Origin: Allodiplogaster sudhausi
Lineage: Eukaryota > Nematoda > Chromadorea > Rhabditida > Diplogasteridae
DNA: 64,000 nt
Direction: 5' to 3'
Assembly (NCBI GenBank): GCA_945643635.1
Contig: CALZFC010000021.1
Coordinates: forward strand, 4,934,001-4,998,000
This document shows positions 11,043-22,675 of this stretch, piece by piece. The stretch's first letter is position 1; the number at the start of each line of letters is the position of its first letter. The translations under genes were made by a program, and so were the position numbers. The notes below the pieces were generated by a model. That model was not told where the DNA came from. It made no database searches and saw only the letters and a program-made list of their open reading frames with translations.

Positions 11043-12195
11043 GCCATATCTCTCGCTCTCTCGCTTTCTCTCTCTCTCACTCTCTCTCCCTCTCTTGCAA
11101 TCCCTGTCTCAATTTGTCTCTCCCTCTCAATATCTCTCCATCTCTCTCCTTCTCTCTCTCTCTCTTTCACACTCTCTCTCTCTCTCTTTCTCTCTCTCAT
11201 ATCCCTGGCATGGTGGCGCAGACGCTAGAAGCTTGCATACATGATAAGGAAGAAAAGTGCCCTAACAATAAGCCTGGCATGATGCTCATTTCAATCGTTT
11301 ATTTTTTATATCCTTATTTTGTATTTTATTATGAAATTTTGCATCTATTCTGTTATACGCTCTATTACTTACTTAGCGAATTATTTGTATTATTTTTGTC
11401 TTTATTTGTCAGGCAGGAGAAGAGGTCCCATAAGAGGCTCTTCACTTGAATTTTCGATCCTGAGACCTTACCATAAGCTTGAGCACAATGTCAGCATTTA
11501 TTAGAAAATTAAATAATTAGGCAAATTTTTTTCTCAAACTGCATATGGCACTTGCGACTTTGTTTTATTTGAAGTTTTCTTTTAAATAATTTCATTTTCT
11601 TCACACCGCTGTCTTAAAAAGGTGTAATTCAAACACTATAATTTTTAGCGATGCCCTGCCCGGGCCCAGCGTACCCTAGTTGCATCTTTAAGAATTGCTT
11701 GTTAAAATGCGTTAATGGATGTACATACATACCGTATTTTCTCTATTAGTATTAGGACCCCCCCTCCTCAAATAATACCCCCCTTGGAAGGGCCATTGAA
11801 AAATAGTACCCTTCCCTATAATAGAACCCCCCCCCCTCTAATAGTGCCCCCCTCTCGTCACAAAGGGATTGAAAAATAGTGCCCAAGGGGGCACTAATAG
11901 AGAAAATACGGTACATACCTTTTTTGTAATTTATATTTTCTATACCATGGTATCTGCAGCTACGTATTACAGGGTCGCAACATCGCTACAAACGTTGTAT
12001 CTCATGTAAAATACAGAGCTGTATTTTTTTCCTCTCTACATAGTTTAGGTATTTCAAATGAAACGTTTATTACTCTTCATATTTATTTAAAAAATCAAAT
12101 TTATTTAATAAAAAGTGAAAAAAAAATCGAGACTCAATTACAGCAGAACCTAAACTCGCCTGCAGTGTCAAGTCTACTGGTTCTGCTTTCACGGA
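10286..12195. other. CT-rich, gene-poor stretch
   Basis: CT microsatellites dominate at 10500-10560, 10715-10770 and 10985-11200. Their open frames are serine/leucine or arginine/glutamate strings with no coding character. Missing 5' exons of the - strand membrane protein gene may lie here, but none could be assigned. A short inverted-repeat element occurs at 11732-11911. Confidence 0.5.
11732..11911. mobile_element. 180 bp MITE with TA target duplication
   Basis: The terminal inverted repeats begin CCGTATTTTCTCTATTAG at the left and end as the complement at the right (CTAATAGAGAAAATACGG). TA dinucleotides flank both ends (11730-11731 and 11912-11913). The interior has several runs of six to nine C, and palindromic pairing continues inward. 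A TA duplication fits Tc1/mariner-type mobilisation. No coding capacity is present. Confidence 0.75.
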
Positions 12196-14992
12196 ATGGG
12201 CTCCTCCTCGTCCTCGCTGCCGGACGGCGAGCTGGATCGTCTCAGCATCGAGAGTGGCCGTCAGTTCCGCGCTGGGTCTGGAGTCCGGGCCGTAAATTTG
12301 GCGACGTTGTCCAGGGCGCGGCCGTGAATTAGAGAATGGCGTAGCGCATTTTGTCGATATCTTAAACTCTTCGTTGATGGTTATGCATAAGATTCTCTCA
12401 ACGGAACTAAGCAAATTCTGAACCACCGGTTTTGAGCGCAAACAAACCACGGGGAAAGAATGGAGGCGATAGGCTGTGCAGTAAGTGACTAAAAGAAGTG
12501 AACTATTTTCCCCATGTACATCAGTAGAGGAGTAATTTATATAGTCAATATCCAATCATGTACGTTTCCAAGTAAGCAACATGAATAAGTTATTGACGAA
12601 TAACGAAACGCACATAATTTGGAGGGACGCGACACTTTTTGGAAGATAGTGAAGGTACTAGGATGAAAGGCAAATAATATTCCCTATACATGTATAATAC
12701 CAATGGTTAGATAACTCACAAGGGAATGGTCTATCCATAGGGTGGTCCGCCACCGCCCTAATCCGTCACCCTATGGATAGTCCATTCCCTTGACAGTGGA
12801 TATAATTAATAAACAAAAATTAGCAAGACTTTAATATTAATAAGTATGCATACTGCACATGTGTACGTATCTCGACGAAATATTGTGATTATTGAGCGAG
12901 AAAATCTACCGTTTTGTTGTGATGGAGAAACAACCTTATGCTTGATGAAAAAAATCGATTAATTAGCCATGTTGATAAATATTTTCATTAAAAATACTTT
13001 AATTTAAACTAATTAAAAATAATAATGCATATATTTAAGAAAAACTTTTTAAATTGAAGTGTCAAAGAAGTCGGTGGTGACGCTTTACGCGCGCTTCGCC
13101 GAGCTGGCGAAGCATCGCGAACGAGACACGAATCAACTCTTCATGAGCAAGGACGACTTCCGAGACATTCACGAGCTGCAGCTCAATCCACTCGGCAATC
13201 GACTCATTGACGCCTTCTTCGCAGACGCAGAGTCAGTCAGTAGGGGCGGAGTCAGTAGGGAGGGGCGGAGTCTATGAAATTGGGCGGAGTCAGAAGGGAG
13301 GGGCGGAGCGAGTCTATTATTGATAAAATTAGAAAAATTTAAAAAAAATTGTGGAAACAGTCATGATTTTGACAAATAAGCCTGATTATTCCCCGCTTGA
13401 TTATTTTGATGCTTGGCTCATGCGGCTCTCAGCATAAAAAACAGCTTATTTTCTGACGAGCTTTTTCTGAAAGAGAACTTGGGATATGGAGGAAAGATAA
13501 GATGATGTCACCAATGTATGCCCGTATCTCACTCCTAAGGCTAAGGAGGATCGAGCAACATCTATATTTATAGCCAAGGAGGGAGGGCACGGATGAATGG
13601 GCATGGACTAAGACTGCTAGTGGAAGGAAGAGCGTGTCAATGACACTCTAAAAATGGGGGCATAAACAAAGAAATGCTAGTGTTTATAATAAGAGAGCGC
13701 ACGTGCATTTCTACGTAAATCTAAATAAAACTCTGGAATCATCTGTAAAATAATTACCAATAGAATATCTTATCTTACTAAATATAACTAATGTGTCTAT
13801 ATCTTGAAGTTAGAAAAAAAGTGTTCTTTTACAAAATCTGAATGAATCTACAGCTCCAGATAATACATTTAAGGAATACAAGTATCATCGTTTAAAAACA
13901 TTAATCGATAACTAAATGATTTAAAATATAGCGAAGTCCAATTTTTCCTACTTTTAGCTTCAACGGACTGCAGGAATTTAGATGAATAAATAATGGAAAA
14001 TATTGAAAGGGAGAGGGAGAGAAAAATATAGAGCGGAAGTGAGAGAGAAAAGGAAAGAGAAGAACGACAATAAAGAGAGAGACAGACTGGGATAGTGAGA
14101 CAGAATAGAGAGAGATAGACTGAGAGAGAGAGCGAGAGAGAGAGACAGAGAGGTCGAACGCCCATTGCGGTTATCCATCTTTGGCGCGTGTGAGGTCTAT
14201 GAACGAACAGGATAGCCGGAAGCGATGGAAACAGGGGCGTGTATTTTACGAGTGGAAGAAACAAAAATGAACAAAATGGATGAAAGAAGATGGTTTTTGA
14301 ACCCTGAAGGGTGCGAATAGAGAGAGAGAGAGAGTGAGTGAGAGAGTAAGAGGGAGACGAGGAGTAGTAGGAAGAGGATGAAAGTGTTTAAGAGAGAAAG
14401 AGAGAAAGAGAGCGATATAGAGAGAGCGTAAGAGGGATATAGGGAGGGGGAGAGAGAGGAGCGTGTGAAAGAGAGAGAGAGAGAGAACAGACCAAGCATA
14501 AGATTGGAAATAAGCAGTGGCCTGTGTGCGCATGAGCTTGAAAGCAATGTGAAAACGTGGCATGGCCGTGGAGATGAGAACATTCCGCGGCCTGGCAATG
14601 GCAGATGCGGGATGGCAAGCGAGATGCCTCAGGTGGTCTCAGGGGGCTCTAAGGACCCTTTTGGGCCCTTCCCCACCTCCACCTCCTTCTGCAGATTTCG
14701 AAGATCCCTCAGGAACACTTGAAAGGCGAGTCAAATGGCAAGAATGACACAGGAAAGATGCGGAATGCGGTTTGGGGGGAGGGTTCTCGGGGGTTGGAGA
14801 GAAAATATGAAATAGCGGGCGAGAGAGAGAGAGGAGAGAGAAAGATGGAGAAAGAGATCGAGATCGGATGATAGAGTAATAGGCTGCACATGATCAAGGG
14901 CGAAGAAGAAACACGAAGGAAGAAGGCGGTTAGAAAGAGAAAGAGAGAGTGAGATGGAGGAAAGTAAAGTAAGGAAAACGGAAAAGATGGAG

Positions 14993-15034
<42 letters not shown>

Positions 15035-18000
15035 AGTTAATGGAGAGAGGGAGAAGCAGAGAAATTCGACATCTGTTCCCCAGAGCCTCATTGTTGTAAA
15101 CCCGTGCCGAGCAATGGGTCGGGAAGGAACGGCATTCAACTGGCGGCTTCTGCATTTTGCTAACGAGAGACGAGAGGCAGAAAGAGAAACGAAGGGAGAG
15201 AGACCGAGTGAGAACGAGAGACCGAGTGAGAAAGAGAGGCCGAGTGAGAACGAGAGACCGTGTGAGAAAGAGAGACCGAGTGAGAAAGAGAGACCGAGTG
15301 AGAGGGGGAAAAGAGAATGAGGGAGAAATAGTGTACGAAAGAGAGAAAGAGAGAGAGAGAGAGAGCGAGAGAGAGAGCGAGAGAGAGAGAGAGAGAGCGA
15401 GGGCAAGAGAGAGATGAGAGAAACAGGAAGAGAGAAATTGCCCGATGGGGTGATAGAGAGTAAAGCTAAGAAGAAAAACTAGTATACTTATGGTGAGATG
15501 GAGGGAACTTTATGCATGGAAAAAATAAATTAGAAAGTAAAGAGTGCCCTATCAATATTACTAACAATAAATAAGACAGATGCCTCGTTTTTACGCTTCT
15601 AAAACAACGCGTAGAAAACAGAAAGTTGGACTTCTAGTCCGGCACCTTTTATGCAATGACAGGAAGAAAAACGCATGAGGTCCATAAGAAAGAAGGATTG
15701 AGCTACATATATCATCGCTAGGAAAGAAAATGCATGTGAAGGTATCCATCACTTAAATCATATGCATTCTGTGTCTGGCAAGATGGCATCAATTTAAGCT
15801 ATAGATTTTGACTGTTTTGAAGTTATCAAACATAATTTCATATTTAGTCATTGTATTTTTTAAATATTTTTATTTCATTGTTCCAAATGGAGTCTATATA
15901 TAACAAAAAAATTACTTTAAGAATTTATTACCATATTTTTCTCTGACCAGCTCTTGGATATTGCTCATCTCTCACTTTTTTCGCCCTGAAATGATGAATC
16001 CGTTGATGTCTAAGACTGCTTCACTTCCCTTGATCTCTTACGACGAAGTAATAGCTCTTCGTGTGTACAAGAAGAAGAGTTGTCTGCTGTTTCGTTCGAG
16101 AAGTTTTCAAGAAAGTGACTGGCGTTTCGTGGCGTGGGAACGTATTCACATACACTTATTTCTGTGCTGGGGGACAGCAGCCACAGACTAGGCAAGAAGA
16201 CGTAAAAAGAGAAATGGATATTGAAAAGAGAGAGAGAGATGGACAGGGAAAGAAGGAGAGCGAAAGAGTGTGAGACTGAGAAGAGAGACCAAGTGAGCGA
16301 ACCATAGAACAAAAGTACATATATTAAATGATGAGAGGGAGAGAACAAATAAAGCTTCTCGAAGCTTACATAATGTGTGTTTCGGATTGTGCTCTTTGTT
16401 GTGGTTGAAACGGATGTCGGTGGATATTGTAGTTGAGAGAGAAGAACACAATGGTGGAAATAAGGTGAAAATGGCTATTTTAGATGGGATAAGCAGGAAA
16501 TGGGAGTTGGATGAACGGTATCAGAAGAAAGGGCTTCGCTCGCTCAGCGGAACAAGTGTGCATGTAAAATGTATGCGGCGAACAGGAAATCAAGAAATAG
16601 GGCGATTGAGAGAGAGAGAGAGAGAGAATAAGAAGGAAGGCGTAGAGGGAGAGCTGGAGAGAGATATGTTGGGATGGAGAGTGGCAGAGAAAGAGAGAGA
16701 GAGACAGGACGAAAGAAAGAGATAGCGAGAGAAAGAAAGAAAGTGAGCTTTTGTGCTTCTCAGAAAATTGCAGGCTTTGGTTGGGTAAGCAGAAGGATTG
16801 CGCAAAAAAGAAGTAATGAGGTGTCTGCACGTTCCATTTTCACTCTATGTTTTCTTCCGCTTCCTTTTCTCGTTCCCTCTTTTTTCCTCTCGCTCTCTCC
16901 CGATCTCCTTCTGATACCCACTCTCTATCTCTCTCTCTCTCTCTCGCTCTTTGGTTCTCGTTCATATCTTCTCTGCACGGTCGGTCATTCAATTCTCTTC
17001 CACTTAGTACATACATTTCTTAAGACGTTTCTCTGAAGGTATGCCCAGCCGAAGGATATTGCTTCGCTCTCTTCGCGATATTAAAAGAGAACATGTCGGC
17101 ATCTTTTCTTTTTATTTTGATACTCGATTAGGCGAGGACCCAGTCAGTGAAGCGTCGGAATTCGTACGATGGAGGAATCTTACTGTAAGCATGCACTTTA
17201 TAGTGTAGCAATAACATGAGTAGATGATAGGGTTAAGAAAAGAAATGAATTAGGACGACACGGCAAGAATGGCAAATAATATATTGAAGGGTATCAAGGA
17301 GAGACTAGAAAGAGCGAAAGACTATTAGAGAATAGAGATAGATTGGGTATATAGAAGGGAAGAAGAGATTCAGAGTGAGAAGCGCGAGATTGTTATTAAA
17401 CGAAAGATGTAGAAAAGCAAAGACAGGAATTATGAGGAGTCCCTTGCTGTTCGAAAAGTCCCGTGAGAGCACTTCGAAGGGAGAACTCACGAATTTAACG
17501 AGTCCAATTTTCTTCATCGCCAAGGCAACCAAAATGCGACAAAAAAAAACCAAAAAAAAATTATTCAAAGTAATCGACAGCTCCTTTCATAAAATTCACA
17601 ACTTTGTGAATTTTGTGAAAAGGCTAATTTCGAAAAGATGGCTGAACAGACATAAACTTAAAACAACTTTACATTTGCGGGTTGGCCAGATGTTCTTCGT
17701 TCGTATATCTGTTATGTAAATAAGGGAGTAATTTTTTTTATAATTTACAACACACGCTCGTAAATGAGAAGTGATGTTTTATTGTATAGAAATAACAAAA
17801 ATGTGGCAAGCGCGCAAAATTAAAAAAAAACATACAAAAGAAAGGGATATAAAGGATCTCTCAAAAAATTAAAATAATTTGCCCTCAGTTTCCCAAAATC
17901 TCCATTCACGCCTCTCGGTCACTAAAATCATCCTACTCTCTCTCCTTCTCAATCGCTCTCTTTTTATATCTCTTTACATTTATTCCTCAATGTCACTTTC

Positions 18001-18524
18001 TCTGTATGTTTCTCTATGTCTTTAATCTTCGTTTCTCCTTTTCTTGCTCTCGCTCTCCCTCTTTCTATCCAATCTTTCCTTCTTCCGTCTCCCCCTCTGT
18101 GATAATCCGACTTTAATTGCCGCTGCTTCAAAGGTCGGCTTCGACCTTTTGTTGCGCTGCCTCCGGTGGAACGGGCAAAGTCTCCAACATTTTTCTCCCG
18201 TTTTAGGATGTGATAGGGGGGGTGGGTTCGGAAAGGGGATGTTGGAGAGATCGAGAGTAGAACAAGAGAAGGAAGAGATAATAAATGCAGAAAGGCAAAG
18301 TGATATAAAAACAAAAGATAATAGTGAGTGAGAGAAAGAGAGAAGGGATGACAGAGAGATGGAAGATTTAAGATTGAGAGAGAAGAGAGGCGAAATCAAG
18401 AGACAAAGGCTGGAGGGAGCATGTGCGGCTATACTGGAGGCAGTGGAGGTGGTTCCGTAAGCTTGGCCCCTTGGGTGGCATTAACGAGGATGGAAAGAAA
18501 GAGTGAGAGGCAGGAGAAAGGGAT

Positions 18525-18571
<47 letters not shown>

Positions 18572-18621
18572 GATAGAAAGTCACCAGAGAAAAGTGTTAA
18601 TGAGAGAGGATAAAGAGGGTT

Positions 18622-18666
<45 letters not shown>

Positions 18667-19694
18667 AAGCGTACAGAGCTATTTGAAAGTGTATAAAAAA
18701 GAATGGCAAACAGACGAGCTAAAAGTCAAAAGAAAGAGATAAGACGAAGAATGACGAGCACTTGGAAGAATACCAATGAAGCGGAGAGATTAATATTGCC
18801 TGGGGGAGCAGAGAGGGAGAGAGAGAGAGTGAGAGAGACAGAGAGAGAGACAGGGAGAGATACAGAGAGTGAAAGAAAGAAATGGGAGAGAGAGAGGGAA
18901 GGAGACAATTTGAGAAGTCTTGACAGAAGAAAATGGAGGGAATGAGGACCAAAGCGGGAAGCAAAAGATAAATACACCAAAATGATAAAAGGTTGAATTG
19001 TGCTGGAAAAGAAGGAAAGGAACTAGACTAGAATTCCATGGAATTTTGACCACAATCGACGGCCCGCGGTGGGGAGAGAAAGAGGGCGTGAGAAAAAGAG
19101 CAAGAGTGTGATTTAAGAGAGAGGGGAGGCAGAGAGAGAGAGAGAGAGAGATTAAGATAGAGAGGAATGGAGAGAGTGAGACAATCGACGATGAGAATAG
19201 ACAACCGACGTTAGGCCGATATTGAGAGCGTAGTGCGAGAGAAGGATTTCATAAATGCTTTTTCTGTGGCACCAAGCTTGGACCAAGAAGGAAGGTAAAT
19301 TGAGCAAGAGAGAAAGAGAGGGAAGGAGAGAGGTGACTGAGCAAGCGAGAGAAAAAGAAAGAAAGAGTGAAAGAGCGTGCTAGAGCGAGTGAGAGAAAGA
19401 AAAGGGAACTGAGAGAAACGTCATAAAGAGAAGAGGGAAAGGAAACAGAGAAAGAGAGAGAGAGAGAGACATGTAAGTGAGTGAGCCCGAGCCGGTGGGC
19501 AGATGATGAGATGGAGAATGTGAAGTAAGTTGATAATAATTAGAGTGAAAGATCAAATGAAATGGGTGAAATTAAAGTCAGTAGAGTACAGAACGAGAGA
19601 AAGAAAGAAAGAGAAGAGGTGAGTAAGAGGGAGAGCAGCTGGGGAAGCTAGAGCGAGAGAGAGAGAGAGAGAGAGAGAGAGCGGCGGGGAAAGG

Positions 19695-19735
<41 letters not shown>

Positions 19736-22071
19736 TAAACATACGAGCATCTGACAAAGGCCATCAGCGAGAAGGAGAATGCATCCAATTATGATAATTG
19801 TTATATCGCAAGCGACTTCTTTGCGATGTATCATGAATGTAACTACAAGAATAAAACTTCAAGTACAATGCTAATAATCAGAAGGTCCATTGAATAGACC
19901 ACAAAAAAACTTCGATTGATTTTAATAAAAAAACACTTGTTGCTCAAAAGATGTTATTCTTACCTTTCTCTCGCTTTGTCTCTTTTTTCTCTCTCTCTAT
20001 CTTTCTCTCTCTTTCCCTCTCTTTATCTCCGTTTAGCTCTCTTTCTCTCACTTTCTCATTTAAGCACTCTCTCTCTCCTCTCTCTTTCCATCTGTAACTC
20101 TCTTCTTCATCATGGTTTTGTTTTCTTCGCTGTCCACCGTGGTTTCCTATTTGCAGACCACAATTGTAAGTACTTTCCTTTTATCAGGGCTCCTTTTCCC
20201 TCGGATCAACGTCGACGGCAAAAAAATGTTATAATTCATGTACCTACATATGTATGTACGTATATCTATGTACATACTTCTACATCACACAGAAAAAGGC
20301 AAAAAATGTACATACATGTATGTATGTAGATAGATTGACGTGAAGTTGCGCAGTGTGAATTGGAAAGTATTCTGCCATGCATAGCATAGAGAAAAGTGAT
20401 TAGAGAGAGAGAGAGAGGAAGCGAGAGATAAAGAGAGAGAGAGAGATAGAGGGAGAGAGAGATCAGGGGCGAGCGAAGAGCAGCCTAAAGGGAGTTAGAA
20501 AGTAGAAAGAGAAAGACTGTAAAGTGGAAAGAAGAGATGTTAAAGGAAAGAGGGAGACAGCGAGATCGTCAAAGAGAGAGAGAGAGAGAACGAGAGCGAA
20601 GGGCGGAAAATGACAGAGTGAGAGAGAGAAGCTTTTTTGGACAGTTAGAGAGGCTTCAAAACCTTTAACTGAGTTCTGACGCCGGTTTTTGCTGGAAATA
20701 GCCAACAAATGCTGTAAGAGTGGTCTGCAAGCAGTCCAATGAAAGGACCGTTGTTGATATCTGAAGAGAGAAGAGGAGCATCAGTGGAGAGGAACAAGTT
20801 GAATTGTGGGAAACAGATGGAGAGAGGGCGAGGGAGACGGAGAGAGAAATAGAGAAGGTGGGAGATAGACAGAGAAAGGGAAAGAGAGATAGAAAGATGC
20901 CGAAAGAGTGAGCGGCCGCATGAAAGAGAATGAAGAATTATGGAATGTGAGGGATTATACATAGATAGAACGTGATGTGAAGAACCTTTACAATCCATTA
21001 TCATATAAATGTGAGTAAGAGATACTTGCAGTTAAATAATGAACTAGCGTTTTATAGGCGAGAGAGAGCAAAGGAAAAGGGTGAGAGTTAAAAGTGTGAA
21101 TGTCTTCCTTGGACTCCCAGAATGAGAAAAAGCTAAGTCGGCTATCTCATGCGGATTTCTTTCTCCCGGACTACGTAAAGACGGAAGTGATTTGGAATGA
21201 TTTTCCGAATCCCGCGTAGAAGGAAATTGGAGTATGGGACTCAACCATTCCTTCCTCTTTCTACCTCTTTCTCTCTCTCTCTCTTCTTCCTTTCTCTCTT
21301 TCTCTCTTACTCTCTCTCTCTCTCTCTCTTCTTTCAATATATCTTTCTTCCTTGTCTCTCTCTCTCACTCTGTAGCGCTCTCATCTTATCTACATACATA
21401 CATATATCTCGTTCTCTTTCCCGTTTTATTATGTGTCTTTCTCCCTGCCACACTGTATTTATTTTTATCTATTTTTGCATTTTTGTTCTCTTCTCAATTT
21501 GCTTAATTTTTTGTAAATTCAAACGGCAAGAGCTGATTAATTTTAGCATTAAAAATAGCTATGCATGTAGGAACATACAAGTTAGAAGGAAAGCAAATTA
21601 AACGCAAAAGAAAAGAAAGTGGAACTCGCACCATACCTTTTTCTCATTATGTCTCCGGTTTCCCCTGATTCTTGCTCCTTCTCTCTCTCTTTCTCTCTCT
21701 ATTCCACATTCTCTCTCTATCCATTTCTCTCTCTCTCGATCTCTATTTCACATTCTCTCTCTCTATCTCTCCATCTCTTCCAGAGTCGGCGAGCGTGAAA
21801 AGGTGTACTTCTACGACTTTGTCAAGGTGCTCTCGCACTTTCGACCCATCAACAAGAATAAGCCGCATCCGTGGAACACACGCGAGGCCAAGCTCAAGTG
21901 TACTGAAATTTAATTAACTAATCAATAATTGCCTAATTAATTAATTATTGAATTGATTTACCAAATCAAGAAACAGTTTGTAATTTTATGTATTTATTCT
22001 CTTCTTAATCTTTGAATTGGCTCACATATCTTAATTTGTAAAAAAGAGTATGGAAAGATGGGGAAGAATTA

Positions 22072-22122
<51 letters not shown>

Positions 22123-22582
22123 ACTATTGCTCATTATTGCACTATTTATGCAAAATTCAGTCGCATTCACCATGTACGACTTGAACAAAAGCGACACCAT
22201 CACCAAGGATGAGTTCAAGAATATTTTGCAGGTATACTTCCCAATTTTTTCAAGTGAAATGATAGATTAGTGATGAGCGAAAACTATACATAAAAATAAA
22301 CAGAAAAAAACTGTTGTTAGATGATGATTGGTGCAAACGTCTCTGAAGAGCAAGTCAACTCGATCGCCGATCGAACGATGCGAGAGGCAGACAAAGACAA
22401 CGACGGCTTCATCACCTTCAACGAGTTTGTCACGGTCGGTTGGATGGTCTGGCTGAGTGGTTGTACGCTGAGTGTACTGGTAGGATGGATGCGTGTTTGA
22501 TTCCCTCAAGGAGTATTTCTTTTTGCAGGCCATGGAGAAGACTGACATCGAACAGAAGATGTCCTTCCACTTTCTCGCCTAA
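12196..22582 (+). CDS. CHP1: Calcineurin B homologous protein 1 (CHP1), EF-hand calcium sensor
   Basis: Six exons join in phase to 196 codons plus stop: 12196-12259, 13060-13231, 21784-21899, 22161-22231, 22321-22434, 22529-22582 (TAA). Human CHP1 has 195 residues. CHP1 binds Na+/H+ exchangers and acts in vesicle traffic at membranes. The N-terminus MGSSSSS fits an N-myristoylation site. Diagnostic family text includes VVTLYARFAEL, LNPLGNRLIDAFF, YFYDFVKVLSHFRPIN and EQKMSFHFLA at the C-terminus. The two canonical C-terminal EF loops are intact: DLNKSDTITKDE and DKDNDGFITFNE. The N-terminal EF-hands are degenerate, as usual for CHP. Intron 2 spans 8.5 kb. Intron 5 (22435-22528, 94 nt) is almost filled by a tRNA-like element. 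The donor of exon 1 (GGCC|GTCAGT) was chosen because it alone gives phase and family agreement. Confidence 0.95.
12719..12792. repeat. 74 bp hairpin in CHP1 intron 1
   Basis: This is a near-perfect inverted repeat: 26 bp arms start CAAGGGAATGG and end in the complement, differing at one position, around a loop of about 22 bp. It lies in CHP1 intron 1. It could be a tiny MITE or a stable RNA hairpin. No clear target duplication is seen. Confidence 0.7.
13232..13310 (+). repeat. GGGCGGAG repeat cluster at a CHP1 splice donor
   Basis: Four copies of GGGCGGAG, with spacers resembling GTCAGTAGGGAG, start directly at the exon 2 donor of CHP1. The G runs could bind Sp1-type factors or form G-rich RNA structure near the donor, but the sequence shows only the repetition. 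Confidence 0.6.
15181..15305 (+). repeat. Minisatellite with unit near GAGAGACCGAGTGAGAA
   Basis: About six tandem copies of an 18 bp unit (variants of GAGACCGAGTGAGAACGA) stand out within the GA-rich CHP1 intron. The unit is a multiple of three, which explains the repetitive reading frames there. Confidence 0.7.
21683..21783 (+). promoter_or_regulatory. CT tract serving as polypyrimidine tract of CHP1 exon 3
   Basis: A run of CT repeats ends in CCATCTCTTCCAG immediately before exon 3. The microsatellite therefore supplies the polypyrimidine tract of this 3' splice site. Confidence 0.6.
22069..22118. repeat. (TA)n microsatellite
   Basis: This is an almost pure TA dinucleotide run in CHP1 intron 3, about 40 bp upstream of exon 4. 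Confidence 0.95.
22443..22512 (+). ncRNA. tRNA-like (tRNA-derived SINE or pseudo-tRNA) element forming most of CHP1 intron 5
   Basis: An A box (TGGCTGAGTGG, 22450-22460) and a B box (TGTTTGATTCC, 22494-22504) lie 44 bp apart, as in RNA polymerase III promoters of tRNA genes. The expected acceptor and T stems do not pair well, so a functional tRNA is unlikely; a degenerate tRNA-derived element fits better. It fills most of a 94 nt intron. Confidence 0.5.
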
Positions 22583-22669
22583 CTTTGGAAATTATATTTA
22601 ATCCGTGTAAAGATCGGCTTACTGTTTCTTCTTCTTCATCATTCGTGTGACGATTACCATTATGAACGC

Positions 22670-22675
22670 AATAAA
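22670..22675 (+). terminator. CHP1 polyadenylation signal
   Basis: AATAAA lies 88 bp after the CHP1 stop codon, the first canonical signal downstream. Confidence 0.7.

Larger units (their letters stand above)
13311..21783 (+). other. CHP1 intron 2, GA/CT-rich
   Basis: This is the bulk of the 8.5 kb CHP1 intron. GA microsatellites recur on the + strand (for example 14000-14500, 15000-15030, 15330-15410, 18530-18570, 18625-18660, 19650-19735), with CT tracts at 17940-18070, 19975-20100 and 21260-21400. A GC-richer patch at 14560-14720 has no assignable exon. All open frames here are low-complexity shadows of the repeats. Confidence 0.7.

Noticed and set aside
11205..11260. tRNA-like A box (TGGCGCAGACG)
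   Set aside because: No B box occurs at a suitable distance.
12070..12555. 161-codon - strand frame
   Set aside because: It is antisense to CHP1 exon 1, whose + strand reading (MGSSSSS...) fits the CHP1 N-terminus and splices in phase.
14560..14720. Possible exon in the GC-richer patch of CHP1 intron 2
   Set aside because: No frame has family similarity or fitting splice phases, and CHP1 is complete without it.
22443..22512. Functional tRNA gene
   Set aside because: The A and B boxes are good, but the acceptor and T stems do not pair and it lies on the sense strand of a tiny intron; a tRNA-derived element is more likely.
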